A stretch of DNA of 64,000 nucleotides from Asterella californica (Eukaryota > Streptophyta > Marchantiopsida > Marchantiales > Aytoniaceae), in contig JAYKYS010000072.1 of assembly GCA_036924285.1 (NCBI GenBank), positions 1-64,000 of the forward strand. Reading direction: 5' to 3'. This document shows, one piece after another, positions 46,801 through 57,599 of this stretch. Made by a program: the position numbers and the translations under genes. The stretch's first letter is position 1; each line of letters starts with the position of its first letter. Under the pieces are notes generated by a model, which saw only the letters and a program-made list of their open reading frames with translations, was not told where the DNA came from and made no database searches.

Positions 46801-48377
46801 AGCATGCCTCACTTGATTGCTGAAAAGATGGACTGCTTCCTTTGCAGCTGCTGCTGCCCCCAATGCCCTGGGGGTGAAGGGTGTCCTTGGGGTGCCTGAA
46901 GGGCTCCTAGGAAGGCCCTCTCTAATCGATGGCCCCTCTCTGTGTGAGTAGGCCTTTCTGAGGTGCAGCTGGGAAGCATGAGCAGAGCTCGATGAATCAG
47001 CAGAAACACGACGGAGGGACCTTCCATATGGCAAAGGTGTCACAAAGGCATCCTACAAGACCACAGACTTTTGTCTATTTTGACAAGCCACCATGCAAAT
47101 ATGCCGGGAAACAGATTGTTGTGTGCAAAACAAAGGTACATACAAACACCAGAACCAACAAATAGCAATTTCAATAGCAGAACGAATGGGGACGAGTAAA
47201 AAACATGCCACTCCATACACTCTATTCTGGCAGTGTACTGCAGCGACGGCAGGCATTCACACAGGCACCACCTACATGTAGCAATGTATGAGTGCTAGAA
47301 AGCAAGCTTGCCTCCTTTGGCAGGTAGTGGTGGAGCGCAACAAAGTGGGAATGGCACTCAAGTCTGTGCTAAATGCACAAGCTCGATGCAATGCAATAGC
47401 ACCGATAGTCTACCTGTGCTTCAGGATGTGGAAGAGCAGCAGCTGCTGTGGCAGCTTCCAAAGGCTGCGATGCAATAGCAGGCATGCCTCTGGAAGCTGA
47501 GCTGCTGCTGACAGGTGTTGGCTCCACACCTGTCAACTTGTCTGCCGTTCTGCTGGAGGACGATGCTCCAGCTGAGCCTGATCGAGCAGCAGCTGCTGCA
47601 AGGAGGCACATCCATTGCTTTCTTTCCTGTGCTGTCTGTGCAGCTAGATGCGTCCTGCAGACAGTCAGTGCTTGGTGACGTCAGCCACAATGCTGTGTGA
47701 GTCTTGTTTGTGATATGAAGATTGCAGGGACTTGGTGCAGGTTGGGCCTTCCGTGCTGACACTGCATGTCTTTTCTGTTTCACGCAAATCAGATGATCTT
47801 GCCAGCACATCAAGGCATATTTACTTTGAGCGCTGCGGCTAATGTACATTTGATACAGTAATGAAAAACCGCAAGGTACCTGTGTCCCCAACTGTCCTCG
47901 AGAATGAATCTGTACTTCTTCAAGCCTGTTGGTTCCGCAAACTGCAGCAACGGCTTGGCATCAGGGGATCCTTGTGTTGCCATGCAGATCTATACAATAC
48001 AGGGTACTTACGTGCACAGTACAGCCTTCGAGGTCCCAGGAATTGGTAGGACCCTCGCCTTTCTGCAGGGCAGACATGGCATGCTTGGCTCTTCAGGTCA
48101 AGTGGCAAGACCGTTAAAACATTGCCGCGCAAATGCATGCAGCCTGACCATAAAGTGTAGACTGTACCTCAATGGCCCTGTAGTAGGTGAGACTGGGCAA
48201 AGGTCCTGGCTGCAGAACAAAATAGCGAACTCTCCAAGTCTTGACGAGAGCACCTGCCGAGGCACTCAACAACATAAGACTGACGAGTGAATTATGTCGA
48301 GCAAATGAAAGACAGCTCGTTCTACACCCAAGTAGAGCTACATCTCGCGAACCTCGTTTGAACAGAAAACCTTCCAT
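34836..48377 (-). CDS. Formin: PH, GBD/FH3-like, two proline-rich segments, FH2
   Basis: Formins nucleate and elongate actin filaments. In order, the minus-strand exons encode: a PH domain starting at 48377 (MEGFLFKR joined to ALVKTWRVRYFVLQPGPLPS at 48168-48253, then exons 48012-48062 and 47880-47941 with GLKKYRFILEDSWGH); Ser/Ala-rich linkers (47.5, 46.9 and 46.0 kb); GBD/FH3-like helices (PENMISEVQKWPSRPTLEDL at 44.1 kb, VCLCSVLDPDDQDCSKLVVE at 43.5 kb); a long proline-rich segment (42.0-43.0 kb); an FH3-like exon (41.3-41.6 kb, HVITLINRALDSPDGPHKGS then RQRLVTALLDKGLMRVITDL); an FH1 (40.8 kb, APPKRPLPPPPPSM); and the FH2: KMKSFFWDKLPENRLQKTFW (40.1 kb), QAMQKSLVKRGNSRQKLAVL (38.8 kb), LRSYVRAGGSLQGLSPAELF (38.2 kb), TLAIGNFLNWGTRLGPAAGF then RLRNLPKLQ (37.6 kb), DTKSLDGKTTLLSYIARQLS (36.85 kb), and the post-helix (35.6-36.2 kb). 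A glutamine-rich insertion sits inside that last exon. The tail has MARRKQLRRR, like the basic part of an autoregulatory DAD. Individual exon edges are approximate in the linkers. Confidence -1.
37025..37200. repeat. Minisatellite in a formin FH2 intron
   Basis: Four degenerate units of about 40-50 bp share GAGGCTGTCCAGCAAC followed by a C-rich stretch (CCCCCCTTCC type). It lies between the exons encoding the GNFLN block and the DTKSLDGK block. Confidence -1.
38365..38465 (+). repeat. G-run tract in a formin intron
   Basis: Multiple runs of 3-12 guanines with GGTTCATGCAAA spacers, repeated at least twice. The coding strand is C-rich here. Confidence -1.
39005..39250. repeat. GTGA/GAGT tetranucleotide microsatellite
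   Basis: Imperfect GTGA units from about 39005 run into a nearly perfect run from 39165 to 39244 (about 20 units). It lies in the long intron between the first FH2 exon (about 40.0-40.17 kb) and the next (38.76-38.88 kb). Confidence -1.
43416..43433 (+). repeat. Homopolymer of 18 guanines
   Basis: An uninterrupted G18 lies just beyond the 3' edge of a GBD/FH3 exon of the formin, in the intron. Confidence -1.
44095..44850. repeat. Degenerate tandem copies of an exon-containing segment in the formin
   Basis: Blocks beginning with GGCTGCAAGGCACCACAGCT and variants recur near 44155, 44233, 44400, 44705 and 44810. On the minus strand each block places a splice-acceptor-like CAG before a related reading: PENMISEVQKW, LENIIS, SNVIQELS, SPKDVVVSSEL. 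The block ending near 44150 is the best candidate for the functional exon. Confidence -1.
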
Positions 48378-48961
48378 GGCTCGTTTACTTTTGTAGACAG
48401 CGTGCTCATAGTGCCATACCACTTGATAAGGTTTGCGGAGCAGTTGTCGGCAGTTCTGTCAAACTATCACGCCTTCGGCGGCGGTGCAGATGGTGCACAA
48501 GCTTGGTGATCGTGTCTCTTGTAAGCTGCGAGTCTTCCCAACATTTCCAAGTCATCGTGACTCACCACGCACGTGCGAAGCCACGTGCAGCTGTTCCAGA
48601 CACTTTTTCCTCTTCTTCCATCAGGCCTTTCAGTGCTCTTTGGGACTTTTCTCAGCGGAGTTTTCTGCAGGTCAGCCTCTTGAAAGTGAGTCAGATCTCA
48701 TATCGCACTGTCAGTCTGTCTGTCGGTGCAGCCAATCGATCGGAGGGCTAGACCTTCTTTCAGCAAGACACTGTGAGGCAGTCTGTGCTTACCTCGCTTG
48801 CTGAGGGAGACCTCTCAGGTCGTCTGTAAAGTTGAAGCTCAAGTCTTCAAGGCTTGAACTGCTCGCTGAGTCTGAAGCAGCTGCCGCTGTTGCTTGGTCC
48901 ACCTGACAACACCGGCTGAAAGCCTCACAAGCAGGGCTTTCGGGGGTTCACATTTTTCACC
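48378..48961. promoter_or_regulatory. Probable bidirectional promoter, formin / CCDC130
   Basis: The two divergent starts are 584 nt apart. The interval has no protein-like frame of its own. CACGTG-type sequence is present near 48570-48585 (CACGCACGTGCG and CCACGTGC). Confidence -1.
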
Positions 48962-50440
48962 ATGAGTACATTAGCGGCTGCCAGAGCCGACAACTTTTAT
49001 TTTCCGCCGGAATGGGATCCCAAGAAGGGCAGCATGAACAAACAACAAGGCCAACACCCCTTGAGAGAAAGAGCTAAGAAAATTGACCAGGGCATTTTGG
49101 TCATCAGGTACACACAGATGTTCAAGTGTAATGCATTTGCATATCTGCTTGGCTGAACACATATCAAGTTGCCTTGTTTATGAGTGACATTGTAGGCTGC
49201 ACCTGCAGGTTTGAAATGCCATTCAATGTGTGGTGTGACGGGTGTGGACACCTGATAGGCAAGGGAGTGCGATTCAATGCTGAAAAGCAAGAAATTGGCA
49301 AATACCACAGCACAAAAATATGGTCTTTCACAATGACAGCACCATGCTGTCAGCAGCGCATCGAGGTCCAGACAGATCCCAAGAATGCGCAATACAATGT
49401 TGTTTCTGGCGGCAAACAGAAGGTGCGACCCTCGCCCATCTACTAGGCGATGTTTTAACGTGAGCCTTGATAGGCTTTCTGGATCACAAGCTTCTGCACT
49501 TGCGCTATAGCCTTTGTATGGTAGTGGTGTTGAAAGGAGGAGGACATGACAGGAAGTCAAGGCTCCTTTGCCCCACTCCTGTAGCATATCTCATTTGTAG
49601 TAGCATCAGCATGGCATCAACAATGCATGAGCTGCTGTTTATATCCAAAAGATGTTCATAGTGCTCAGGCTGTGACTCTGTCTTTGTTTCCTTTAGGCAG
49701 AAAGCTACACAGCAGCAGACGCTGAGGTGATGGAATTGATGGACCAGCATGATAAGGAGAAGCTAGACGACCCTCTGTCCAAGCTGGAGCATCACACTGG
49801 CGTCATGATCAAGAAGAAAGCCCAAAATGAACGGCTGATAGACCTGAAAGATGACAGCAATGCCAAGTACAAGAACGACTATGCCATGAACAAGCTCCTC
49901 AGGAAAAATCTCAGGTAGATCCTACATCAACCGATCTGTCTGTAGTGTTGCACAGTGTGTGGGGTCATGATGAAACCTGCGTATGCAACGTCTGGCGCAC
50001 AGCTTGACACCCAGCTGATTTTGTCAGCAAATGTGTGTTGCAAAGGTAAATAAATACAGACATGTACCATGAGGACTGCATGTGTATATGAGCAGATGCA
50101 TCAGACGTTCTCAAAGCATCATTTTACTACTTGCTACTTCTACGCAAGTATTACTGGATACGTAATCAAATCAGTTTGCCCCTGCAGAGGTGTGAAGAAA
50201 GATGACAAGCAGCGGGATCAGCGACGCATTGCTCTAGGCATTCATGATGCAGTCAAGCTGCTTCCTGAGTCAGCTGCTGATGCTCAAGCTGCCAGCTTCG
50301 TCCACTTTGGAGACTCCAGAGCATTCACAAAGAACTGGCAGAAAAAGCGAAAAGCTGTTGCAGCGTCCTCAATCTTTTCACCTGCAGCTGTTGCAGCTGC
50401 AAAGCAGAGAGAAGCCCCGTCGCCAGTGCAAAGACTGTAG
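48962..50440 (+). CDS. CCDC130: CCDC130/Yju2-family (CWC16) splicing factor
   Basis: Family members bind the spliceosome around the first catalytic step. Four exons (48962-49107, 49209-49422, 49697-49914, 50188-50440) join in frame to 276 aa. Diagnostic sequence: NFYFPPEWDPKKGSMNK, HPLRERAKKIDQGILVIRFE, MPFNVWCDGCGHLIGKGVRF, NAEKQEIGKYHSTKIWSF, and RIEVQTDPKNAQYNVVSGGK, followed by the MELMDQHDKEKLDD and IKKKAQNERLIDLKDD regions. The first zinc pair is a normal CxxC (CDGC). The second reads APCCQQR, not CxxC, so one ligand is shifted; this may be a plant-lineage variant. The C-terminal end is basic and Ala-rich (FTKNWQKKRKAVAASSIF). The gene is intact; the start follows a TTTTTCACC context with no upstream in-frame Met needed. 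Confidence -1.
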
Positions 50441-51244
50441 TCAGCAGTCTCTCCCATCAGCAATGTGACTGTGACGTGACCATTGTTGTATGATAATTTT
50501 GTCAATACCATTTGATTATGTGTATCATGTGCAGGAATGTTGCTTTTCCAAAGGGCATCTTGTTTTCTAGTAGTCACTCAATGATATGTGTTGCTCTGTA
50601 GAGTAGAGTCGTCAGGTTCGTCACAGTCCATTGCAGGCCCACCCTTGTTTCAGCATTTTGAGCAGTGGCATTGGACTTTTATTGGGGAATACTTTGGGTT
50701 CTCTGAAAGATATCATACAGTAGAGTTTGGTACGGACCACGCCATTTGCTGCACTAGGTACATAGAACCAGTCAGAAACTGTACTGGTGTGCACGGCTTT
50801 TCAACAATGCCTATGCTGTTAATGATTACACACAGCACAGTCAAGCTGATGTGCTTGTTATCTGCTTTCACAGAGCTGCCTGACACAATTTACATGATGA
50901 CTATAGGTGTTGCCATCAGCACCGTGTGCTGTATCTCAGCAGGCATGACTGTAAGCCTAAGCGTTATGTTGCTGGGATGTTGACATCCATTCGATGGCAC
51001 ACAGCTCAACTCACATGCATTCTGGAGAGCAGTATGGTTTGCAATCCGTGATACACACGGCAACCCGGTTGTGCAGTGGCAGCAGTCAAAACATGCTGAG
51101 ACAAGACGCTTACAAGAGTTCAGATGCGAAGTCAGCAAACTCGAATACGGTGCTGAAGTGCTCAAATCATGAATGTTTCACACAAGACTTGAGACAAGCT
51201 GTGGGATTGCGCAAACTTACAACATTAGCTGTGTCTCACAAACT
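50441..51244. other. Spacer between convergent genes
   Basis: Between the CCDC130 stop and the stop of the plastid-protein gene. No coding, RNA or repeat feature was recognised. Confidence -1.
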
Positions 51245-52608
51245 TCATCTGGGCTGATACCGTATGAGGCAGCGTGTCATCAATGCCCCCTTCTTGCTGC
51301 CAACATCTTTTTCAGCCAGAATAAAGACAAACTGCGACTCAGACTTATGTACTCCTGATGTTACTTTCACAAGAACCTTGTGCACATCTTCCTCAAATTT
51401 AGCTCCTTCTATGGCGTATGAGTGAAGGTTCACCAGCTCTGGGTATGCATTTTGGAATTGCCCTGCACAGCACTGGAAGGTCACTTGACTGCGCACAGGG
51501 CTCCAGCGTTGTACAGCTCATGCTTGAGCAAGGGCGCATGAACAAAAGAGAGAGAGAGAGAGAGAGAGAGAATTTTTTGAAAGCAATACCACCTAGTCCT
51601 TCAGTGAAGCCTTGCTGCAAAAAGATTGGCTTTGCTAGCAGTCACTCAGCAAGCAACATATACATACAATGTGCCTGTGACCACACAACCTACAAATGTA
51701 TAGGGCATGCAATATTCATTGCCTGCATGTAGAATTCTCAGGTTGATGCATCACACGTGCGTCCTATTCCACATGCTCACTCAACATGCTGTCTTAAGCA
51801 GCAGCTTGCATTTTTTTTGTGCCAGTCAGGTGCGCAGACACAGACGCTATGCTCTTCATACTATGTGATGCAAATCATGCTCTGTATCACAAATGACCAA
51901 TGAGCAAGCAGAATGGCATCTGCTCACCCATGAAATGGTCAAAATGATACAGGTCTTTGCCGTGTCCAAAGTAGTAGCATCGCTCCAGGCCGCCTATTGT
52001 CTCACCAAATTCATACATTGTCATGAGCCCATGGTTAGGCCTGCATAGTATTTGGGGCGTCAGCAAGTCTACTGCAAGTCCTTTGCTTGCAGTCAGCTTG
52101 AGTTGCCTAGCCCAGCGTAGTTGGCAATTTGGACCACTTGGGACCTGTAGTTGCAAGGCTGCTGCGGATATGACACGAAAGGTTCAGACCATCACCATGG
52201 CTGATTGTTCTCTTGAAGAGCAATCAGTTGGGCTTTGACTGCTTCGGTAGCAGAGAAAGCCTTTGAAGGTAGGACCTGCAAATACAACATTGTGTGGCCT
52301 GATCCTGCTCACATGCTGAACACACACAGGTGTTTCAAGACTGGCCAAAATAAACAATTCGCTGCATGTCAGAGGAGAGCAGGGCACCTGAGCACCTGAG
52401 GAGCAGGCACGTTTTGTGGGTTGAAGTTTGCTGCTGAGGAGGACTTGCATTTCACCGCACTTCTGCTTCTACATCGTCGGACATGACAGTACACCAGGTG
52501 CGATCTGAGTGGAGCTGGGTGACACAGGCCCATCCTTGCCAGATTAAAGGGTGGTCTGCAACGGCAATTATGGACACTGAGCTGCATTTCAGCTGCAAAG
52601 TGCTTCAT
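51245..52608 (-). CDS. Plastid-targeted protein of unknown function
   Basis: Five exons can be joined on the minus strand. The first encodes a transit-peptide-like leader (start at 52608, MKHFAAEMQLSVHNCRCRPP; basic, Ser-rich, few acidic residues; a Met at 52650 is also possible) ending in NFNPQNVPAPQ. It continues VLPSKAFSATEAVKAQLIAL (52.2 kb), QENNQPWPNHGLMTMYEFGE across the next junction, GLERCYYFGHGKDLYHFDHF (about 51.96 kb), GFTEGLGGIAFKK (51.6 kb) and YPELVNLHSYAIEGAKFEED then KVLVKVTSGVHKSESQFVFI (51.25-51.47 kb). The layout recalls the DUF4864-like plastid proteins of plants and algae (short helix, NxxPxPxxGxxxxYxF motif, then a beta sheet), but I am not certain of that assignment. 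No catalytic residues are obvious. It is head to head with the U2A' gene. Confidence -1.
51547..51570. repeat. GA dinucleotide microsatellite
   Basis: A pure run of GA units at the edge of the GGIAFKK exon of the plastid-protein gene. Length changes here could shift the donor-site context. Confidence -1.
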
Positions 52609-52936
52609 GCCTGCTGGACTCGGGCCGAATACGGAGGAAGAGCCGAGCAATACTAAGCCACGACAGGCTAATTTCTTAGCGAATAAGCTAAATTACTGTC
52701 AGAAATTGCTTCCAATTAGAGGTCAAGTTGCCCTAGTCGGCCGGCGAGATTGCAGGTTGCAACAAGCCAGAGCGCAGCGTGTTTACACTCAAACATTTTA
52801 AACGCTGCGTCAGCGTTGCTGGCAGCACTTCCCGTGTCTGTCGAGGTTGCCTTGCACCTCAACTACTGGCTAGCCACCAACTGTGATCCTTGAGTGACTT
52901 CAGCCAAGCGTCGAGTGCTGGCCCAGCAAAGCCTCC
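52609..52936. promoter_or_regulatory. Probable bidirectional promoter, plastid protein / U2A'
   Basis: 328 nt lie between the divergent start codons. No coding signal was recognised. Confidence -1.
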
Positions 52937-55532
52937 ATGGAGGGCCGCGCAGGGGCCGGAGCTCTTGGTCCGAGGCTAGCAGGGCGTCTCACAGCAGAGC
53001 TTATTTTACGAAGCCCCCAGTATATGAGCTGTGTCAAGGACTATGAAATCGATCTTCGAGGTATGCGTTTGCTAGCCTATGAGGCCAAGGTCAAAATAAT
53101 GTCACGTTCAACAAGCGTTCAATGTGTGCTACAGGGCATAAGCTGTCCGCCATCGAAAACTTGGGAGCAACCGAGGTGAGCTTGGCTCAGTACTTGCATA
53201 ACTGGACGTTGCTTTTGCTTGCAGATGCTACTATGTATGTGCACCTGTGCAAGCTATTACTTGAGCAAGAACTGACCCTTGTGCAGCACAAAGCAGTCAG
53301 CTGTGACAACTCTCTGCCAACAGTGTAGCGCCACGTCTGCAGAACCAGTTTGACAGCCTAGACCTGTCAGATAATGTCATAGTCCGATTGGAAGGCTTCC
53401 CCAAGCTGCCCCGGCTCAAGACTCTCCTGCTCAGTAACAACAGAGTCATGCGCATTGCCCGTAACCTTGAGGGTAAGCTTTTGGCAGCACCTCAGTGCTG
53501 CTATGATGGCTTGGGACTAAACAGATCAGATGTGTCGTTCAGATGCCATTCCAAACCTGGACTGGCTGATGCTCAGCGGTAACAGGCTTTCCAATTTAGC
53601 GGTAGGCCTTTGGCCTGTATCAACTGATGCAGTGGATGCTGTATCAGTCATTGCTGCATTTGCAATGATGGCTTTGGCCATGATGACTCTGCATTTCTGG
53701 TGTCTGCCAATAATGGTCTTAGGGTCGGGCACGAATTGTTCATGCTGTACGTGGACACTGTTTGAGTTGCTGATCCACTGTATGCGCATTAGCATGCCTT
53801 CTGGCCCTGCATTATGGTTTGCATCCTTGTCGACACATGCTGCATGCTTCTTATGATGTAACGCCCATGGTGAACAAACTGCCCACTTTGAACAGCGTGC
53901 CAAACCTGTGCTGCAGGATCTGGATCCTCTCAGCACGCTACCCAAGCTGCAACACCTCAGTCTGCTGGACAACCCAGTCACCAAGCAGCCAAATTACAGG
54001 TGTGAACTCACCTGCATACATGCAGCTGCATACAGCAGGCCATGAGGGCAGTGCTTTGGCATCTCTTGCATGTTGCTTGCTACTTATGTGTTGAACCTGA
54101 AATCAGTTGCCAAGCATATGTACTTTTAACATATCGGGGGACCTCTTGGGTCTGCTTTTCACACAAGATTGCAAAACATGACCAACTCCTAGGCTCATGC
54201 TATGTGGGAATGGCTGCATACCGCCAGGTGCATAATTTGACCAACACTCGGTAAAAGCAAGGCGACATGGGCAGCATTACTAAAGCACAAGCATCATGAA
54301 GTCGCCTGATGTCTCTCGCAGGCTATACGTCATCCATAAATGCAAAAAGCTGAAGCAGTTGGATTTCCGAAAGGTGAAGCAGAAAGAGCGGGAAGAGGCA
54401 ACGCAGGTCTTTGCGTCAGCGCAGCAGCCGGAAGATGCCTCTGCACAAGAAAAAGCAACTACATTTGAGCCTGATGAGGAGCTGGCGCAAGCAGAGGCAG
54501 CTGCAGCTGCTGCCCAACAACAGGTGGGTCCATGTTTTGCAAAAGCATTACCTGGGTTCGTTGGCCACTTGCATGCACTGCGACATCAGCAAGTATGGCA
54601 CACTGCAAAGGCAAAGGAAACTGTGTACTAGCAGATTTGCTGTATGTCTCGGCAGTCACTGCCACACTGGTTGCAAAAAAGGCCTCGCATGTCTGACCAA
54701 GGCCTGCCCAAGGCCAACAGTCGTGTCTGTTGGTCTTGGAGAGATGTCAAGAGACAGCTTCTGATGTGCTTTTCACCTGTGAAGAATTGGCTTCACGAAA
54801 GCAAGTGGTGCAGCTTGATCTTCTGCAAAGAGAAGCAGGCTGGGCTGTCTTGAATGTCACATCCACATGAGTATAACAGTCATGCCCAGGCTGATAAGCA
54901 TGCTCATGTCTTTGCATGCACAGCTCAGTTTAGTTCTGCTCGGAATTGTGGGGCAGTCATCCTGCTTGCACATGCTCAGACAGCTTTGCACTGTGAGAAT
55001 CACTCAGTAGATCGCAAAGCCAGTCATTCTGTGTGACGCACTCCTGCTGCAGATTGACTATGTATCACTGTCTGCTTGCCAGGCGCATCCAGGCATTGCA
55101 TCGCTGCTTTCATTATGTTGTTGCCAGAAGCCTGTATCAAGAATGTCACAGAAGCAGAAATTTGACAGTTTGCGGAGCACTTGTCACTGTCATTGCAGGA
55201 TTGCCTGTCACCTTGGAGTGTCATTGTATATCAGCAAGCTCACTCGACACTGTCAGGTCTTTTGCTGTGGGCAACACTGTCAGCATTGTTGTTTGGCTTT
55301 GCAGGCAGCAGAGCCAGTGGTCAGAAAGGGTCCATCCCCTGAGCAGATCACAGCCATCAAGGCAGCTATTGCCAATGCACAAACTCTGGAAGAAGTGCAG
55401 AGATTGGAGAATGCACTGACGAGTGGGCATTTGCCGTCTGAGTTGCAGAGTGATCTTGGCTCAAGTCAAGCCCAAAATGGGCATAAAGCAGCAGCTGGAC
55501 AATCTGCACCAAGTGCAATGGAGGAAGGCTGA
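52937..55532 (+). CDS. SNRPA1: U2 small nuclear ribonucleoprotein A' (U2A'/Lea1)
   Basis: Leucine-rich-repeat protein that binds U2B'' and U2 snRNA in the U2 snRNP. Seven exons (52937-53060, 53135-53175, 53343-53472, 53543-53601, 53917-53999, 54322-54523, 55305-55532) join in frame to 288 aa. Hallmarks: RLTAELILRSPQYMSCVKDY, EIDLRGHKLSAIENLGATEN, QFDSLDLSDNVIVRLEGFPK, LKTLLLSNNRVMRIA, AIPNLDWLMLSGNRLSNLAD, LDPLSTLPKLQHLSLLDNPV, TKQPNYRLYVIHKCKKLKQL, and DFRKVKQKEREEA. The C-terminal PSPEQITAIKAAIANAQTLE with EVQRLENALTSGHLP matches the conserved end of U2A'. The N terminus is a little longer than in animals (MEGRAGAGALGPRLAG before LTAEL). The family call is very secure. Confidence -1.
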
Positions 55533-56547
55533 TTCTTAATGCTCTGATTTCTCAATTCTTTTCCACAGCATACTGTCTGATGCTACATTTGCATAGCTGC
55601 AAGCTCCTCTGGACGGCTTGTGTTTGTGGTATGCACAAGCAGCCAATTTTTCTGATCAGAAAGTGGTGATCATATGCCATCTTGTGCAAGACACTGGTGC
55701 AGAGTGGTGCACTAAGCTGCATGCATGCACGAGGATGACAGTAGGAGGCTCCAGTCAGGGTTTCAGCAGCACGTTCAAGGTTGTTGCAAGTACCCCTGAA
55801 CCAGTATCCTTACAAAGGGGCTTTTTGGACAGCTTTTACTACATGACATATTTCACCAACCTATGCTGACTTCTCCAGACAAGATCCTGCATCCTGCTTT
55901 TGTAGCGAGCCTTGACATGATGTATACGCGGTGTACATGTGCTTGTGCATGCAGCTCCAGGCTTGTCAACGCCATTACTGAGCAACCTAGGTGTTCTGTA
56001 AAGCTGCTACGAACAACATGTGGATGGTATCCGGGTGTGGTGACCTGTGCAACTGATCAGGTCATGACGCAAAGTCGTCCGGATCCAGACACTATGCTAC
56101 AACCCGTCTGAACCCCACGCAGGCTGTATTTTGTAAATTCTGTGACTCATCTGACATTACCACCGAATCATTTCCAAGCTCAAGGATGGTAGCAATCTTG
56201 GACCCACCACCTGGAAAAGACCTCAAGCGAGACACCAATCCCACACTTCGACTGACTGGTTGAAAAAGGCTTTTCCACGCCTGCAGCAACAGCATAGCCA
56301 CCAAACTAAGAACCACGCAAAGCTTTTCAAAGTGCCTTTGCATGCAATCCTGTAAACATATAAGGGGGAATGATATTGCCGGTCACGTGGCAGCCATCAC
56401 ATGCAGTTGGATGTTGCGCACTTTCAGAAAGGCTATACTAAGGAAGGGTGCTGCTAGCTGATGAGTGCAGATACTTTGGGTAGCATGCTGGAAGAGAGCA
56501 GGCATAACACTGTGCCATGATTGTGCTGCGCAGTCACTCAAGCAAGC
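55533..56547. other. No confident gene
   Basis: Only short frames. A minus-strand frame at 56092-56343 has a hydrophobic start (VVLSLVAMLLLQ) followed by FPGGGSKIATILELGND and might be a small membrane-protein exon, but nothing supports it further. Confidence -1.
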
Positions 56548-57551
56548 ATGCCTAATACTGCAACCTTCGCTCATGTGGCAGGAACTCTCGACAAGACAGA
56601 CGAGCTCCCAGGCTTGGTTGACCATAGCCGGCATGAGCTGGAATCTTGGGCCACTGCAGACAGAGAGCACCGACTCTTGTCTTCCGATAGAAGAGGGGCG
56701 GACCATGGAGACACAGTCCCTCGGTTACCATTTAGTAAACGCCGCAGAAGACGCAATTGGGAGTCTCCTGCAAGTTTTGAACACGAAGATGCGTACGACA
56801 CGTACACTGACCCGTTTGCTAGCACCCCAGTCAGCCGAAAGAAAGAGCAAAGGGTCATGTGCAGCTTTCGAATACACGATGGCAACAAGGCTATTAGACA
56901 AGCCATGATCACCTGCATCTGCACTTGTGGCGAGACATACGAATGGATTCGGAGGCTTGGTCTCCCAATGAACTCTATCAGGAATAAGCTGCCTTATCAC
57001 AGGTATGTTTTGCACTGCTGGTTTTGCACTGCTTGCCACAACAACACTGCTGTGCATCCATGAAGCTTAGACTGTACTGATAGTTGGTTGCATCTTGTAC
57101 AAGCTGCGGCAAGAATGATGCTGTGACAGCCCCTGCAAAGTTTGCATGCCTTCTCATTTGCTCACCTGTTTTGCGCAGTGTCAGTTGATGTGCACTCACC
57201 CTCCTCAATAGCTCATATCTTGGTGCATCCCCCTGCAGCACAAAACTGGACTATATGTTACTGTATGGTCCTTATAGCCTCAAAGCTGTGGCCTGTGAAC
57301 GTGCGCAGCTTTTTTTTGTCCTTGCAGCAACATTATACCGTACCAATATCTTTTGCATGCCTTCGTTATGCTCAGCACATCATGCACAGTATGACCAGAA
57401 CCCTCCCAAGGCCTCGTTTGCAGCAAAATGTACTGAATCCATTGACCGCTTCCTTGCACTCAGTATCAAGTGTACAGCCGGTGCACCACTGAACGTTTCA
57501 CAAGCCGTCTTGGAATCCCTCCCAAACAATTTCCCTGGCGTGCAACTCTGA
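56548..57551 (+). CDS. Unknown two-exon protein
   Basis: Exons 56548-57002 and 57239-57551 join in frame across a clear GTATGT donor and CCCTGCAG acceptor to give 255 aa. The start at 56548 (MPNTATFAHVAG) is the first ATG in the frame. Features: a hydrophilic N-terminal third with a basic patch (FSKRRRRRNWESP), an acidic stretch (EHEDAYDTYTDPF), a Cys cluster ITCICTCGETYEW, and, after the junction, KLDYMLLYGPYSLKAVACER and FFVLAATLYRTNIFCMPSLC. The Cys residues could bind metal. No family is recognised. The opposite strand also has open frames here, so the strand assignment rests on the splice sites and frame continuity. Confidence -1.
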
Positions 57552-57599
57552 AGAGCCTTTTGAGTAGCTTTTGTATACAAGTGCTTTGCATAAGCTGCG

